Positions 1 through 7,220 are shown, numbered from the stretch's first letter. The stretch is 9,813 nucleotides of DNA from Spirochaetota bacterium (GCA_029571425.1 JAKPSR010000087.1:1-9813); one strand, 5' to 3'. A program made the numbers and translations. Notes: generated from the sequence alone by a model not told the origin.

Positions 1-2051
1 GAAGCGACGGGATCGTTGGGATTTTGCACAAGAACGGAGGAGAGGTGTTGGGCCGCCTCGGTGGTTTTGCCGGCAAAGAACGCGAAGACCCCGCGCTCGA
101 GCGCTCCTTGCGTCTTCCATTTGAGATCGCGCAGCTCTTCAGGATCGTTGTTGTATACCTCGAAAAGGAAGCTTCCCCTATCATCAGCGCCGATTCGGTC
201 GACCGGCCGCAGGAAATACGCCTGCGGGTCGGACAGGGAAGCGAAAATAGCTTCGTTGACCAGTATGCGCGACTTATAGATCTTTGTCGCTTGCTCAAGC
301 TGCTCCGCCGACTTGACGCAAGACGAAAGGACGGCCCCGTCCATCCGATTCCGGTCGCCGATGGTCCCGAGGGTGATCTTCCCGACGTCGAGCCCAATCC
401 CGATCGAGATCGGGCTTTTGTCGCTCTCGTTTCGGTTGCGGGCGGACACCGCGCTTTGCATCTGTATCGCAGCGCGCAAGGCGGGCTCGGCCCCGTTCGG
501 GAAAAGGGCGAGGAAGCCGTCGCCGACGTATCGCGCGATGAACCCGCCGTGGAACCTAATGATAGGACCGACGAGCTCGAGGTACTCGTTGAGGAAGCGG
601 AACACCTCCGTCGGGCTCATGCGCTCCGCCAGGCTGGTGAAGGAGCGGATGTCCGCTGCGAGAACGGCCATGTCGACGTCGACGTTGTCGCCGGGCCCGA
701 CCTCGACGATGGATTCCTTCTTGAGGTAGGCAAGGAACTCGTGCGGGACGAAGCGGGTCAGCGAGCGGTTAACGACCTGCAGTTGCCTCGACACCTGCTG
801 CTCCTTCTTGAACGAGACCGAATAACGCTCGATCACCATCAGCGCGAGGCAAAAGAGGCAGACGCTCATCCCCAAATGACTGACGCTGAAGCCGGAGATA
901 ACCCACATGGAAACGAGAACGTCGTAGACGAAAGCGAGCGCGGCGGACGAGAAACCGGCGAGCATCCAGAAGGCGCCCTCCTCGCGGCGCGAGACAGCGC
1001 GCACTATCACGGCGCAACCGAGGCCCACGGCCGCCAGGCCCAAAATCTGGAATGGCAGGAGAAGGATGGCGGCGACAAACGTGGGAGCCCCGACGATGAT
1101 GGCGGCGTATACCCCGAACACGATGGCCGTCGCGTTGCGCGCGCGCCGCGAGAGAAGATGGGGATAGAGGGCCCTAAGGAAGCCGATGAAGAAACCGATG
1201 GCAAGGGGAAACGTCAGATAACCAAGGCGGAAGAAAACGGACCAGGGGAGTGAAGGAATAAGCAATGGAAGCACGAACTCGTCGTAGCAAAGGGTCCTGA
1301 TCGCGACCGTCATGCAAAGGCTCCCGAACCAAAAGAACGGGACGTCCTTTTTCCTGAAGGCGAAGAGGGCGAGGAAGAACAATCCCATGATCCCGAGTAT
1401 GGCGAAGGTGAATCCCGCCGTCAGGCGACCGACGTCCTGCATCTTGTGCAACAGCGCTACCTCGCCGACGAGCAGCGAGGCGTTGCTCCCGCCGAACCGG
1501 TCACGATGATTCGAGACGCGCAGGACGATCTCGGCGGTGCCGTCGGCGTTGGGCGCGAACGGTACCACGACTGAATCCCACCGCGGGCGCTCCCTCTCGC
1601 GGTCCGCGCCGGGAGTCCCGATCGCCGCCAGAAGTCGCCCATTGACGAGAACCTCGCAGGCGGAAAGGGTATGCCCGACGCGGAAGCCATAGGAAAGCGC
1701 GGGATCGAGACCGACGAGCCTGAGGCCGAAAGACGCGTACCCAAGCCGATCTCGGACGCCGAAACCCCGCCACGTGCCGGGCAATACACCGTACGCGTCG
1801 GGGGCCGCCTCGCCCGTCTCGGTCACGAACCGCTTCCACCACATGGCCCAATCGCCCTTCAACTCGGCGATGGCCCCGCGACGGCCAGAAAGGTCCGCGA
1901 CCCCGCCGCGCACGGGCGTCGGCCGCAGGATGCCGGGATCGGTCGCCGGGTTCGACGCCAAGAAAGCGAACACGACGAGAAGAAGAAGCAAAAACGGGAC
2001 GCTCGCGACGGCCGCGCGCTGTATCGTCTTTGTTGAACCGAGCGCCTTCAT
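1..2051 (-). CDS. 7TMR-DISM-type membrane class III cyclase, C1-like (metal-binding) half; 3' end beyond window
   Basis: An open frame of 683 codons without a stop, from ATG at 2051 to the left window edge. Predicted order: N-terminal hydrophobic segment (about residues 13-32); an extracytoplasmic jelly-roll-like domain (about 45-200, with a GDWAMWW stretch and a VSNHRDRFGG motif); a seven-helix membrane region (about 208-406); a helical linker; a class III cyclase domain (about 434-633) opening with FVPHEFL; and the start of a TPR-like tail. Both metal aspartates are present (D467 in ADIRSF, D511 in RYVGDG, 44 apart). The other conserved catalytic positions are replaced: Lys by R507, Thr/Asp by A573, Asn by K580, Arg by Q584, and the C-terminal K/R-G-K motif by GAD (621-623). 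Alone it should be inactive or nearly so, but it could supply the metal half of a shared site to the paralog encoded just upstream, whose stop it overlaps by ATGA. No Shine-Dalgarno sequence is visible, so translation probably depends on coupling. The domain assignment is secure; the partner role is inference. Confidence 0.9.
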   Translation of the reverse strand, partial: MKALGSTKTIQRAAVASVPFLLLLLVVFAFLASNPATDPGILRPTPVRGGVADLSGRRGAIAELKGDWAMWWKRFVTETGEAAPDAYGVLPGTWRGFGVRDRLGYASFGLRLVGLDPALSYGFRVGHTLSACEVLVNGRLLAAIGTPGADRERERPRWDSVVVPFAPNADGTAEIVLRVSNHRDRFGGSNASLLVGEVALLHKMQDVGRLTAGFTFAILGIMGLFFLALFAFRKKDVPFFWFGSLCMTVAIRTLCYDEFVLPLLIPSLPWSVFFRLGYLTFPLAIGFFIGFLRALYPHLLSRRARNATAIVFGVYAAIIVGAPTFVAAILLLPFQILGLAAVGLGCAVIVRAVSRREEGAFWMLAGFSSAALAFVYDVLVSMWVISGFSVSHLGMSVCLFCLALMVIERYSVSFKKEQQVSRQLQVVNRSLTRFVPHEFLAYLKKESIVEVGPGDNVDVDMAVLAADIRSFTSLAERMSPTEVFRFLNEYLELVGPIIRFHGGFIARYVGDGFLALFPNGAEPALRAAIQMQSAVSARNRNESDKSPISIGIGLDVGKITLGTIGDRNRMDGAVLSSCVKSAEQLEQATKIYKSRILVNEAIFASLSDPQAYFLRPVDRIGADDRGSFLFEVYNNDPEELRDLKWKTQGALERGVFAFFAGKTTEAAQHLSSVLVQNPNDPVA

Positions 2052-3940
2052 ACCAACACCGCCTCGAAAACGGTAACCGCCCGTTCCTTTCCCCGCAGTC
2101 GAACCTCGCCCAAACTCGAAAGGGAGCAGGGCGACTCCGGGCCTATGCGGGCGGCGGTATCCGCGCTCACCAGTACCGACAGGCCCCGCTCGACCGCGTA
2201 CCGCTCGAGTCGGCTCGCCATATTCACGACGTCCGAGATAACCGTGCCGTCCATGCGCTCCGCCTCGCCGATCGTGCCGAGCATCAGCGATCCTCGGTGA
2301 ATGCCCGCCGCGAAGCGGATCGGGGGCCTACCCGCCGCCGCCGTGCGATCGTTGTACGCCGCGACCGCTCGCCCGATCTCGAGGGCGCAGTGTATGACGC
2401 GACAGGGATCGTCGGGGAACAGGGCCATCACGCCCTCGGTAAGGTACTTATCCACGAACCCGTCGTGCTCGAGAATGATGGGATTCACGTGCTGCAGGGT
2501 CTCGTTAAACGCCTCGAGGAGGTTAAGGCGCTCCTCGGCCTCCTGCATCGGGGCGTCGATCCCGAGGTGGACGAACATGACGCACATATCCTTCAAGATG
2601 TTATCGCCGAGGTTCACGTCGGCGATCGACTCCCGCCCGAGGTAGCGAAGAAAGTCGTTCGGGACGAAGCGTGCCAGCGCATCGTTCGTTTGCTTGAGGG
2701 TTCGTGTCGCCGCGTCAAGCGTGTTGAACGTTCCCGTGAAGTGGCGCACCTCAATGAGCCCCATCGCGAAAATGATCCCCAGGATGCCGTAGTGCGAGAG
2801 GAAGAGACCGTCCATCGCGCGGTTCGCGATCAGTATGTCGCGGAAGATGATGGCGAAGAAAACGGCGAAGCCGGCGCAAAAGAGAATCGCCCCCTCGAGG
2901 CGCCTCGCCGCGGCGACCGCGACGACGACCACGATATACAGCGCGCTGGCAAGGGTGAATACTTGGAAGGGCACGAGAAGGTCGGTAAAGAGGCGGATCG
3001 GCGCGAATAGGTTTAGGAGCGCGTACGCGGCGGCCCCGGCCATCACGACCCGCGTCGCGATATGGCTCGTCACGGACGGATACAGTGTGCGCACGAAACC
3101 AACGAAGCAAATGACCGCGAGCGCGAACGTAAGGTAGCCGATCCGGAACATCACGAGGGCAGGAACGATGGGGATGATATCGGCGAGGATGAACTCGTCG
3201 TAGCAGACGATTCGAAGGGCGAAGACCACGCAGAGCAGGCCAAGCCAAAGGCAGGGATGCTCCTTTCGATGGAAGGCGTACAAGGCGATAAAATAGGCGC
3301 CCATCGCCAGGATCGCGCCGAAGGGAATGATCATGGACACGCGCGTCAAAGCCGCGCGGGCGCGCACGGCCTCGGCTGGCCCGATGAGCATCGGCACGGT
3401 CGAGGCTGGAAATCGATCGTGAAAATTCGATATGTGCAGGACAAGCGTCGTCTCTCGGGCTCCGTCAAGCGGAAGGTCCGTAACGGAGGTATCCCAAACG
3501 ACGGTTTCGCCATCGCCGGATTCCGCCGGGTTTCCGTGGCGATCCACCTCAATCCCGTCCACGAAAAGGCGCACGGCGCTGCTGTATCCGGGAAGGGTGA
3601 TGGCATAGGCGCGGGAGGGATCAAGCCCGACCACGCGTAGGGCATATGACCCTATCCCATACGGCGACAGGGTATCCGACCCATACGAGGTCCATGACGC
3701 GGGAAAACGCTCGAAACGGGCAGCGCCGTCCGGCGTCGAACGCGGGTCCACGAATCGACCGGGCCAAAACGCCCAAGACCCAAAAAGGGGTACCGGGCCT
3801 GCAGTTCCGGAAAGGTCGATGACCCCATCGGAAACGACGGGACGGGATGCGGAGTCGGAAATATCCGCATGGGGTACGCATCCGCCGACGGAGATCATCA
3901 AAGTAAGGCCCATGGTGAAAGCAACAGAGCTGATGCGCAT
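2048..3940 (-). CDS. 7TMR-DISM-type membrane class III cyclase, C2-like (substrate-binding) half
   Basis: A 630-residue protein. N-terminus: short signal peptide ending in a relaxed lipobox (VGGC, Cys21), so probably a lipoprotein anchored at the outer face. Then an extracytoplasmic jelly-roll-like domain (about 38-195, with an ISNFHDRF motif), seven membrane helices (about 201-400, with a CYDEF motif shared with the paralog), a helical linker, and a class III cyclase domain from FVPNDF (residue 425) to the end. The metal aspartates are lost: position 458 is His (FVHLG where FADI is usual) and 502 is Glu (KYLTEG where KYIGD is usual). The rest of the site is intact: K498, T566, N573, R577 in DVVNMASRLE, and R616-G617-K618. 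Lys plus Thr at the base-reading positions fits ATP rather than GTP. Alone it should be catalytically dead; with the downstream paralog it can complete one site. It is the first gene of the operon, behind a consensus promoter. The start at 3940 gives a proper signal peptide but has no Shine-Dalgarno. Confidence 0.92.
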   Translation of the reverse strand: MRISSVAFTMGLTLMISVGGCVPHADISDSASRPVVSDGVIDLSGTAGPVPLFGSWAFWPGRFVDPRSTPDGAARFERFPASWTSYGSDTLSPYGIGSYALRVVGLDPSRAYAITLPGYSSAVRLFVDGIEVDRHGNPAESGDGETVVWDTSVTDLPLDGARETTLVLHISNFHDRFPASTVPMLIGPAEAVRARAALTRVSMIIPFGAILAMGAYFIALYAFHRKEHPCLWLGLLCVVFALRIVCYDEFILADIIPIVPALVMFRIGYLTFALAVICFVGFVRTLYPSVTSHIATRVVMAGAAAYALLNLFAPIRLFTDLLVPFQVFTLASALYIVVVVAVAAARRLEGAILFCAGFAVFFAIIFRDILIANRAMDGLFLSHYGILGIIFAMGLIEVRHFTGTFNTLDAATRTLKQTNDALARFVPNDFLRYLGRESIADVNLGDNILKDMCVMFVHLGIDAPMQEAEERLNLLEAFNETLQHVNPIILEHDGFVDKYLTEGVMALFPDDPCRVIHCALEIGRAVAAYNDRTAAAGRPPIRFAAGIHRGSLMLGTIGEAERMDGTVISDVVNMASRLERYAVERGLSVLVSADTAARIGPESPCSLSSLGEVRLRGKERAVTVFEAVLV

Positions 3941-3954
3941 ATACTATTATATGC
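3937..3954. promoter_or_regulatory. Inverted repeat over the -10 and start codon (possible operator)
   Basis: GCATATA, four spacer bases, TATATGC: a perfect seven-base inverted repeat covering the TATAAT and the ATG of the cyclase operon. A second, shorter one (ATGCA-GT-TGCAT, 3951-3962) lies in the spacer between the -35 and -10. Either could bind a dimeric repressor. AT richness raises the chance of such repeats arising at random, so this is a candidate only. Confidence 0.35.
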
Positions 3955-3975
3955 AGTTGCATTCTCGTTTGTCAA
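3946..3975 (-). promoter_or_regulatory. Consensus sigma-70 promoter for the cyclase pair
   Basis: Read on the minus strand, TTGACA (3975-3970) and TATAAT (3951-3946) are separated by 18 bases. Both hexamers match the consensus perfectly, and a run of seven T precedes the TTGACA. The expected transcription start, about six to seven bases past the -10, falls on the ATG at 3940. With no Shine-Dalgarno visible, this suggests a leaderless mRNA. Such a strong promoter for receptor-type cyclases would usually need repression; inverted repeats in the region are described separately. Confidence 0.8.
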
Positions 3976-4030
3976 AAAAACCGAGAACTTTCCGAGGGCT
4001 TTGACTATACCCCAAGCGCCTGTTTCGCGG

Positions 4031-4036
4031 TATTAT
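4031..4036 (+). promoter_or_regulatory. Possible -10 element for the dehydrogenase gene
   Basis: TATTAT lies six bases before the ATG at 4043, in the same geometry as the opposite-strand cyclase promoter, and there is no Shine-Dalgarno before that ATG. No good -35 sits at normal spacing: the nearest, TTGACT at 4001-4006, is 24 bases away. It may be a weak or activator-dependent promoter, or not a promoter at all. Confidence 0.25.
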
Positions 4037-4042
4037 GGTCGC

Positions 4043-4879
4043 ATGAAAACCATCGCCATCGTCACCGGCGCAAGTTCCGGAATGGGACGCGAATTCGCGC
4101 TCCAACTCGCCCGAACCCGCAATCTCGACGAGATATGGCTCGTCGCGCGCCGAGGCGACCGCCTCGACGCCCTCGCTTCAGATATACGGCAAATCGGCCT
4201 CGCGCTTCGCTCAAGCGACGCGGATTCGGGCAGAGCCTACCCCTCCCCACGCGCGATTCCCCTCGACCTCGCGGGCTCCGCAGGCATCTCGCGTTTCCGT
4301 GCCCTTCTCGACGCCGAGCCCGCCGCGACTGCCGGAGAGCTCATCATCGACACCCTCGTCAACAACGCCGGATTCGGCACCTATGGGCCCTTCGCCGACA
4401 CCCCGCTAAGCCGCGAGCTCGAGATGGTCGAGCTCAACGTAACCGCCCTTACCGGGCTCTGCCACCTCGCCGTCCCATTCCTCGGTCGCGGAAGCCGGAT
4501 CATCAACGTCGCGAGCCTCGCGTCGTTTATCCCCCTCGGGAATTTCGCCTGCTACGCGGCCACCAAGGCGTACGTTCTTAGCCTGAGCGTCGCCCTCGCG
4601 GCCGAGCTCGCCGACCGGGGGATCGCGGTCACCGCCTGCTGCCCCGGACCAGTCGACACGGAATTCGCCAACGTCGCCTCGAACGGGGCCCGCGAGGCGG
4701 TCGTCGACGGGAAAGACCCCGCGCGCGTCGTCGCCCACGCCCTTCGCGCGGCTAGCCGCGGAAAGACAGTCGCCATCATGGCGCTAAAATGGAAATTCAA
4801 GGCGTTCATGAGCCGCCTCGTCGGCCGCTACTTTTTCGCCCGCTACGCCTACGTGCACGAGAAGAGACCCTCGCGATGA
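4043..4879 (+). CDS. Short-chain dehydrogenase/reductase (SDR)
   Basis: A 278-residue NAD(P)-dependent oxidoreductase of the classical SDR family, predicted cytoplasmic. Motifs: the nucleotide-binding TGASSGMG at residues 8-15, NNAG at 107-110, and the catalytic Ser158, Tyr171 and Lys175 in the usual NVAS...YAATK arrangement, followed by a PGPVDTEF segment. The frame is open further upstream to an ATG at 3869, but the family normally begins just before the TGxxxGxG motif, so ATG 4043 (MKTIAIVTG) is chosen. It has the general look of the DltE/YqjQ-type SDRs of unknown substrate. Its stop overlaps the ATG of the esterase gene by ATGA, so the two are probably translated together. The substrate cannot be read from the sequence. 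Confidence 0.93.
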   Translation: MKTIAIVTGASSGMGREFALQLARTRNLDEIWLVARRGDRLDALASDIRQIGLALRSSDADSGRAYPSPRAIPLDLAGSAGISRFRALLDAEPAATAGELIIDTLVNNAGFGTYGPFADTPLSRELEMVELNVTALTGLCHLAVPFLGRGSRIINVASLASFIPLGNFACYAATKAYVLSLSVALAAELADRGIAVTACCPGPVDTEFANVASNGAREAVVDGKDPARVVAHALRAASRGKTVAIMALKWKFKAFMSRLVGRYFFARYAYVHEKRPSR

Positions 4880-5922
4880 CGGAGATCGCCGCCGACCATC
4901 CCCTGCTCCGCCATGAGGGGCGGATCGATCTCGCGAACCCTCGCGAAGTCGAGCTTATCTACGCCGGAAGCTCAGTTCGGGCGCGGTTCGTCGGAACGTC
5001 CATCGCCGTACGCGCGTCGAACCGACACCACAAATTCGAAAACGCTCTTGGATACGTCCTTGACGGTATCGAGGGCAAGATCGTCCTCGACGAGGCGCCT
5101 GGCCCGCGCGTATACCCCATCGCCGAGGGGCTTGGGCAAGGGCCTCACGAACTCGTCGTCTTCAAGCGAACCGACGGGGAGTTGCACTACTGCGCCATAC
5201 ATGCCCTTATCCTGTCCGACGGCGCGAGACTCCTCGCGCTTCCCCAGCCGCCTGAGCGGCGCATCGAGTGCTACGGCGACTCCGTTTGCTCGGGCGAGGT
5301 CGTCGAGGCGAATGACTACCTCGCCGCGAAAGATCCCGAGGACCATGGGGGTCGATACTCGAACAGCTGGCGTTCCTTCTCGATGCTGACCGCGCGAGAG
5401 CTCGGCGCGGAGCTTCACAACAACGCGCAAGGGGGGATCGCCGTCCTCGACGGGACCGGCTTCTTCGCCAACCGAACACTGGGCCTCGTCTCGACGTGGG
5501 ACAAGCTACGCTACAATCCCGCCTTCGGTCCCGCGACCGAGTGGGACTTCTCGCGCTTCGACCCGCACGTCGTCATTATGGCGCTCGGGCAAAACGACAG
5601 CAAGCCCGACGACTACATCGACGCGGACCCCGCGCGACGAGCCCTCTGGAAGGAGGCATACGCCGGCGTGATCAAGTCCCTTCGCGCGAAAAGGCCGCGC
5701 GCCCTTTTCGTCGTGTTGACGACGATCATGAACCACGAGCCAGGCTGGGACGCGGCCCTCGACGAGATGGTAGCCGACCTCGCGGATCCTAAAGTAGTCC
5801 GCTTCCGCTTCACGCGCGTCGGCGTCGGCACGCCCGGGCATCCCCGGGTCGCCGAGCAAGAGGAGATGGCGACCGAGCTCGCCGCGTTCCTGTCGTCGTT
5901 CGGTCCCGGCATCTGGGAATAA
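4876..5922 (+). CDS. SGNH/GDSL hydrolase, CE2-like carbohydrate esterase
   Basis: A 348-residue predicted esterase. The N-terminal part (about 1-125) looks like the jelly-roll domain of carbohydrate esterase family 2. The rest is an SGNH hydrolase: YGDSVCSG with nucleophile Ser136, the oxyanion glycine in QGGIAVLDG (about G186-G187), GQND with Asn240, and a GHP motif with His322. Where SGNH enzymes often have Asp two to three residues before the His, this protein has TPGHP, which fits the Ser-His dyad known for CE2. CE2 members remove acetyl groups from sugars. No signal peptide is visible, so it probably acts in the cytoplasm on an imported or internally made acylated sugar or glycoside. The start at 4876 is set by the ATGA overlap with the SDR; the in-frame ATG at 4789 would give an unrelated arginine-rich extension. 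Confidence 0.88.
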   Translation: MTEIAADHPLLRHEGRIDLANPREVELIYAGSSVRARFVGTSIAVRASNRHHKFENALGYVLDGIEGKIVLDEAPGPRVYPIAEGLGQGPHELVVFKRTDGELHYCAIHALILSDGARLLALPQPPERRIECYGDSVCSGEVVEANDYLAAKDPEDHGGRYSNSWRSFSMLTARELGAELHNNAQGGIAVLDGTGFFANRTLGLVSTWDKLRYNPAFGPATEWDFSRFDPHVVIMALGQNDSKPDDYIDADPARRALWKEAYAGVIKSLRAKRPRALFVVLTTIMNHEPGWDAALDEMVADLADPKVVRFRFTRVGVGTPGHPRVAEQEEMATELAAFLSSFGPGIWE

Positions 5923-5926
5923 AGCG

Positions 5927-7189
5927 TTATCGCGCGGCCTCAAACCCCGCGAGCGTCCGCTCGATCTCGTCGCCGAACCGCTCGTAGCCGGCCGCCTTCG
6001 GTATCTTGCGGTCGAAGATCAGGCTCATCCGGAGCGATCCGTTCGTCGTGTTGAGCCCAATCACCGTCTCGTTGTTCACCGCCGTGAAGATCGGCCCGTA
6101 CAGGTCCTGGACCCGCAGCGGCCCGTACTCACGCTCGACGATCGTCTTCCCCAAATTCGAGAATGAGAAATCGTAGTCGAGGACGTCAGGCGGAAATCCC
6201 ATCATGAAAGACTCCGGGTCGGCTATGTTGTCGAAGGAGTCGCGGAAGTGGAAGTACTCCTCAATGTCCTTCATGCCCGCGCGAAAACCCTGTATCCCGT
6301 CCTTGATCGCCTTGGCCATCTCCGGAACCGATGACGCGCAGTCGAGCTTCACCTTGACGATCCCGTTGTACACCCCGGCAATCGCGCGATACTCCGGCTT
6401 CAGGTACTGCCGAAAGTCGACCGGGCACTGGATCACCCGCTCCATCCCTCCTTCCGCGCCGAAGATCCCGGCCGAGGCCTTCATCAAAAGCGCGCCGAGG
6501 TAGCTGTGAACGGTGTGTCCACCCGCCTTCGCCTCCGCCGCGAGGCGAGCCGTCCCGACCTCCGAGAGCTCGAAAGTGCGGAGATAGAAGTCGGGAACCG
6601 CGTACGGCGGCATGTCGAACGGCTTCGGCTCGGGCGGCGTCTCCTTTTTCCAATCCGGTTCGGGCCGAGTCGAAAGCTCGCGCGCCACATCCTCCTCGAG
6701 CACGTCGTATAGAACGGGCATCGCGGGCACATCCGGGATCTCCACCGCGAGTCCGCCGGCGACGCGAAGGAAATCGTTAATGAAGTACACCGCCGCGATC
6801 CCGTCTGCCGCGCCGTGCTGGAATACGAAGAAAAGCTCGGTCTTCCCGGCGACATGCCGAAGGTCGAGGCTAAAGAGAGGGCCGGTAAAAGGGTCAAAAG
6901 ACCGTCCCATCCGCGCGAGAAGAAGATCCTGCCAGGCCTGATCGCCGCCTGCGATCGTCGAAACCAAAAGCGCCGGTACTCCGTCGAAGATCATGTCCAT
7001 TTGCTTTCCGATCGTGTATTCCTGATGGGCATACAACAAGGGATGCCGCGCGGCGAGGGTAACCAAGGCTTCGCGCGCGCGCGCTTCGTCAAGAAGCCCG
7101 CCAACGGTAACTTTGAACCCGAAATTGAGTGGGTACTGGCGGCCGAAAAAGAGCATAAACCGCTCTAAACTCGATGTTTTTCTTCGCAT
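5927..7189 (-). CDS. Condensation / alcohol acyltransferase-fold protein
   Basis: A 420-residue stand-alone member of the condensation-domain/AATase superfamily, with the usual two-lobed length. It shows an early ALVTLAARHPLL segment (41-52), the catalytic-type motif H125-xxx-D129-G130 (QHGAADG, so the first His of HHxxxDG is Gln), PVDFRQYL (256-263) and DFSFSNLG (340-347). Members include NRPS condensation domains, PapA-type lipid acyltransferases and alcohol acetyltransferases. The second His is the catalytic base, so activity is plausible: transfer of an acyl group to an alcohol or amine. No carrier protein or NRPS module lies nearby. The start at 7189 has a clear GAGGAG six bases upstream, which favours it over the in-frame ATG at 7216. 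Its stop lies four bases from the convergent esterase stop, with no visible terminator between. Confidence 0.85.
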   Translation of the reverse strand: MRRKTSSLERFMLFFGRQYPLNFGFKVTVGGLLDEARAREALVTLAARHPLLYAHQEYTIGKQMDMIFDGVPALLVSTIAGGDQAWQDLLLARMGRSFDPFTGPLFSLDLRHVAGKTELFFVFQHGAADGIAAVYFINDFLRVAGGLAVEIPDVPAMPVLYDVLEEDVARELSTRPEPDWKKETPPEPKPFDMPPYAVPDFYLRTFELSEVGTARLAAEAKAGGHTVHSYLGALLMKASAGIFGAEGGMERVIQCPVDFRQYLKPEYRAIAGVYNGIVKVKLDCASSVPEMAKAIKDGIQGFRAGMKDIEEYFHFRDSFDNIADPESFMMGFPPDVLDYDFSFSNLGKTIVEREYGPLRVQDLYGPIFTAVNNETVIGLNTTNGSLRMSLIFDRKIPKAAGYERFGDEIERTLAGFEAAR

Positions 7190-7195
7190 GGTGAT

Positions 7196-7201
7196 CTCCT
7201 C
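7196..7201 (-). promoter_or_regulatory. Ribosome binding site that sets the start of the condensation-fold gene
   Basis: GAGGAG on the minus strand, six bases before the ATG at 7189. It lies inside the longer frame that would start at 7216, and that ATG has no comparable site. Confidence 0.75.
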
Positions 7202-7220
7202 GGCTACTACCTGCACAAGC

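Noticed and set aside
24..1253. Long plus-strand open frame (409 codons)
   Set aside because: It lies antisense to the downstream cyclase gene, is highly charged and low in hydrophobic structure, and matches no family. The minus strand shows conserved domains throughout. It is a shadow of GC-rich codon use.
1..2051. Downstream cyclase as a frameshifted pseudogene, since only short fragments end within the window on this strand
   Set aside because: Translating the minus strand from 2051 to the edge gives one uninterrupted frame with all domains in order. It simply has no stop inside the window. The loss of catalytic residues is by substitution, not by breakage.
2030..3010. Long plus-strand open frame (326 codons)
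   Set aside because: It is antisense to the upstream cyclase, with the same charged, repetitive composition and no recognisable domain.
2048..3940. Guanylate cyclase or diguanylate cyclase activity
   Set aside because: The base-reading positions are Lys and Thr, which fit ATP, rather than the Glu and Cys type of guanylate cyclases; no GGDEF motif is present.
4001..4036. TTGACT ... TATTAT as a standard promoter for the dehydrogenase
   Set aside because: The spacer is 24 bases, too long for sigma-70 without special activation. Only the -10-like element is kept, at low confidence.
3869..4042. Upstream start for the dehydrogenase
   Set aside because: The 58 added residues resemble no SDR extension, run through the divergent promoter and overlap the opposite gene's coding start; ATG 4043 fits the family.
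5923..5926. Bidirectional terminator between the convergent esterase and condensation-fold genes
   Set aside because: Only four bases separate the stops, and no stem-loop with a T run was seen around them.
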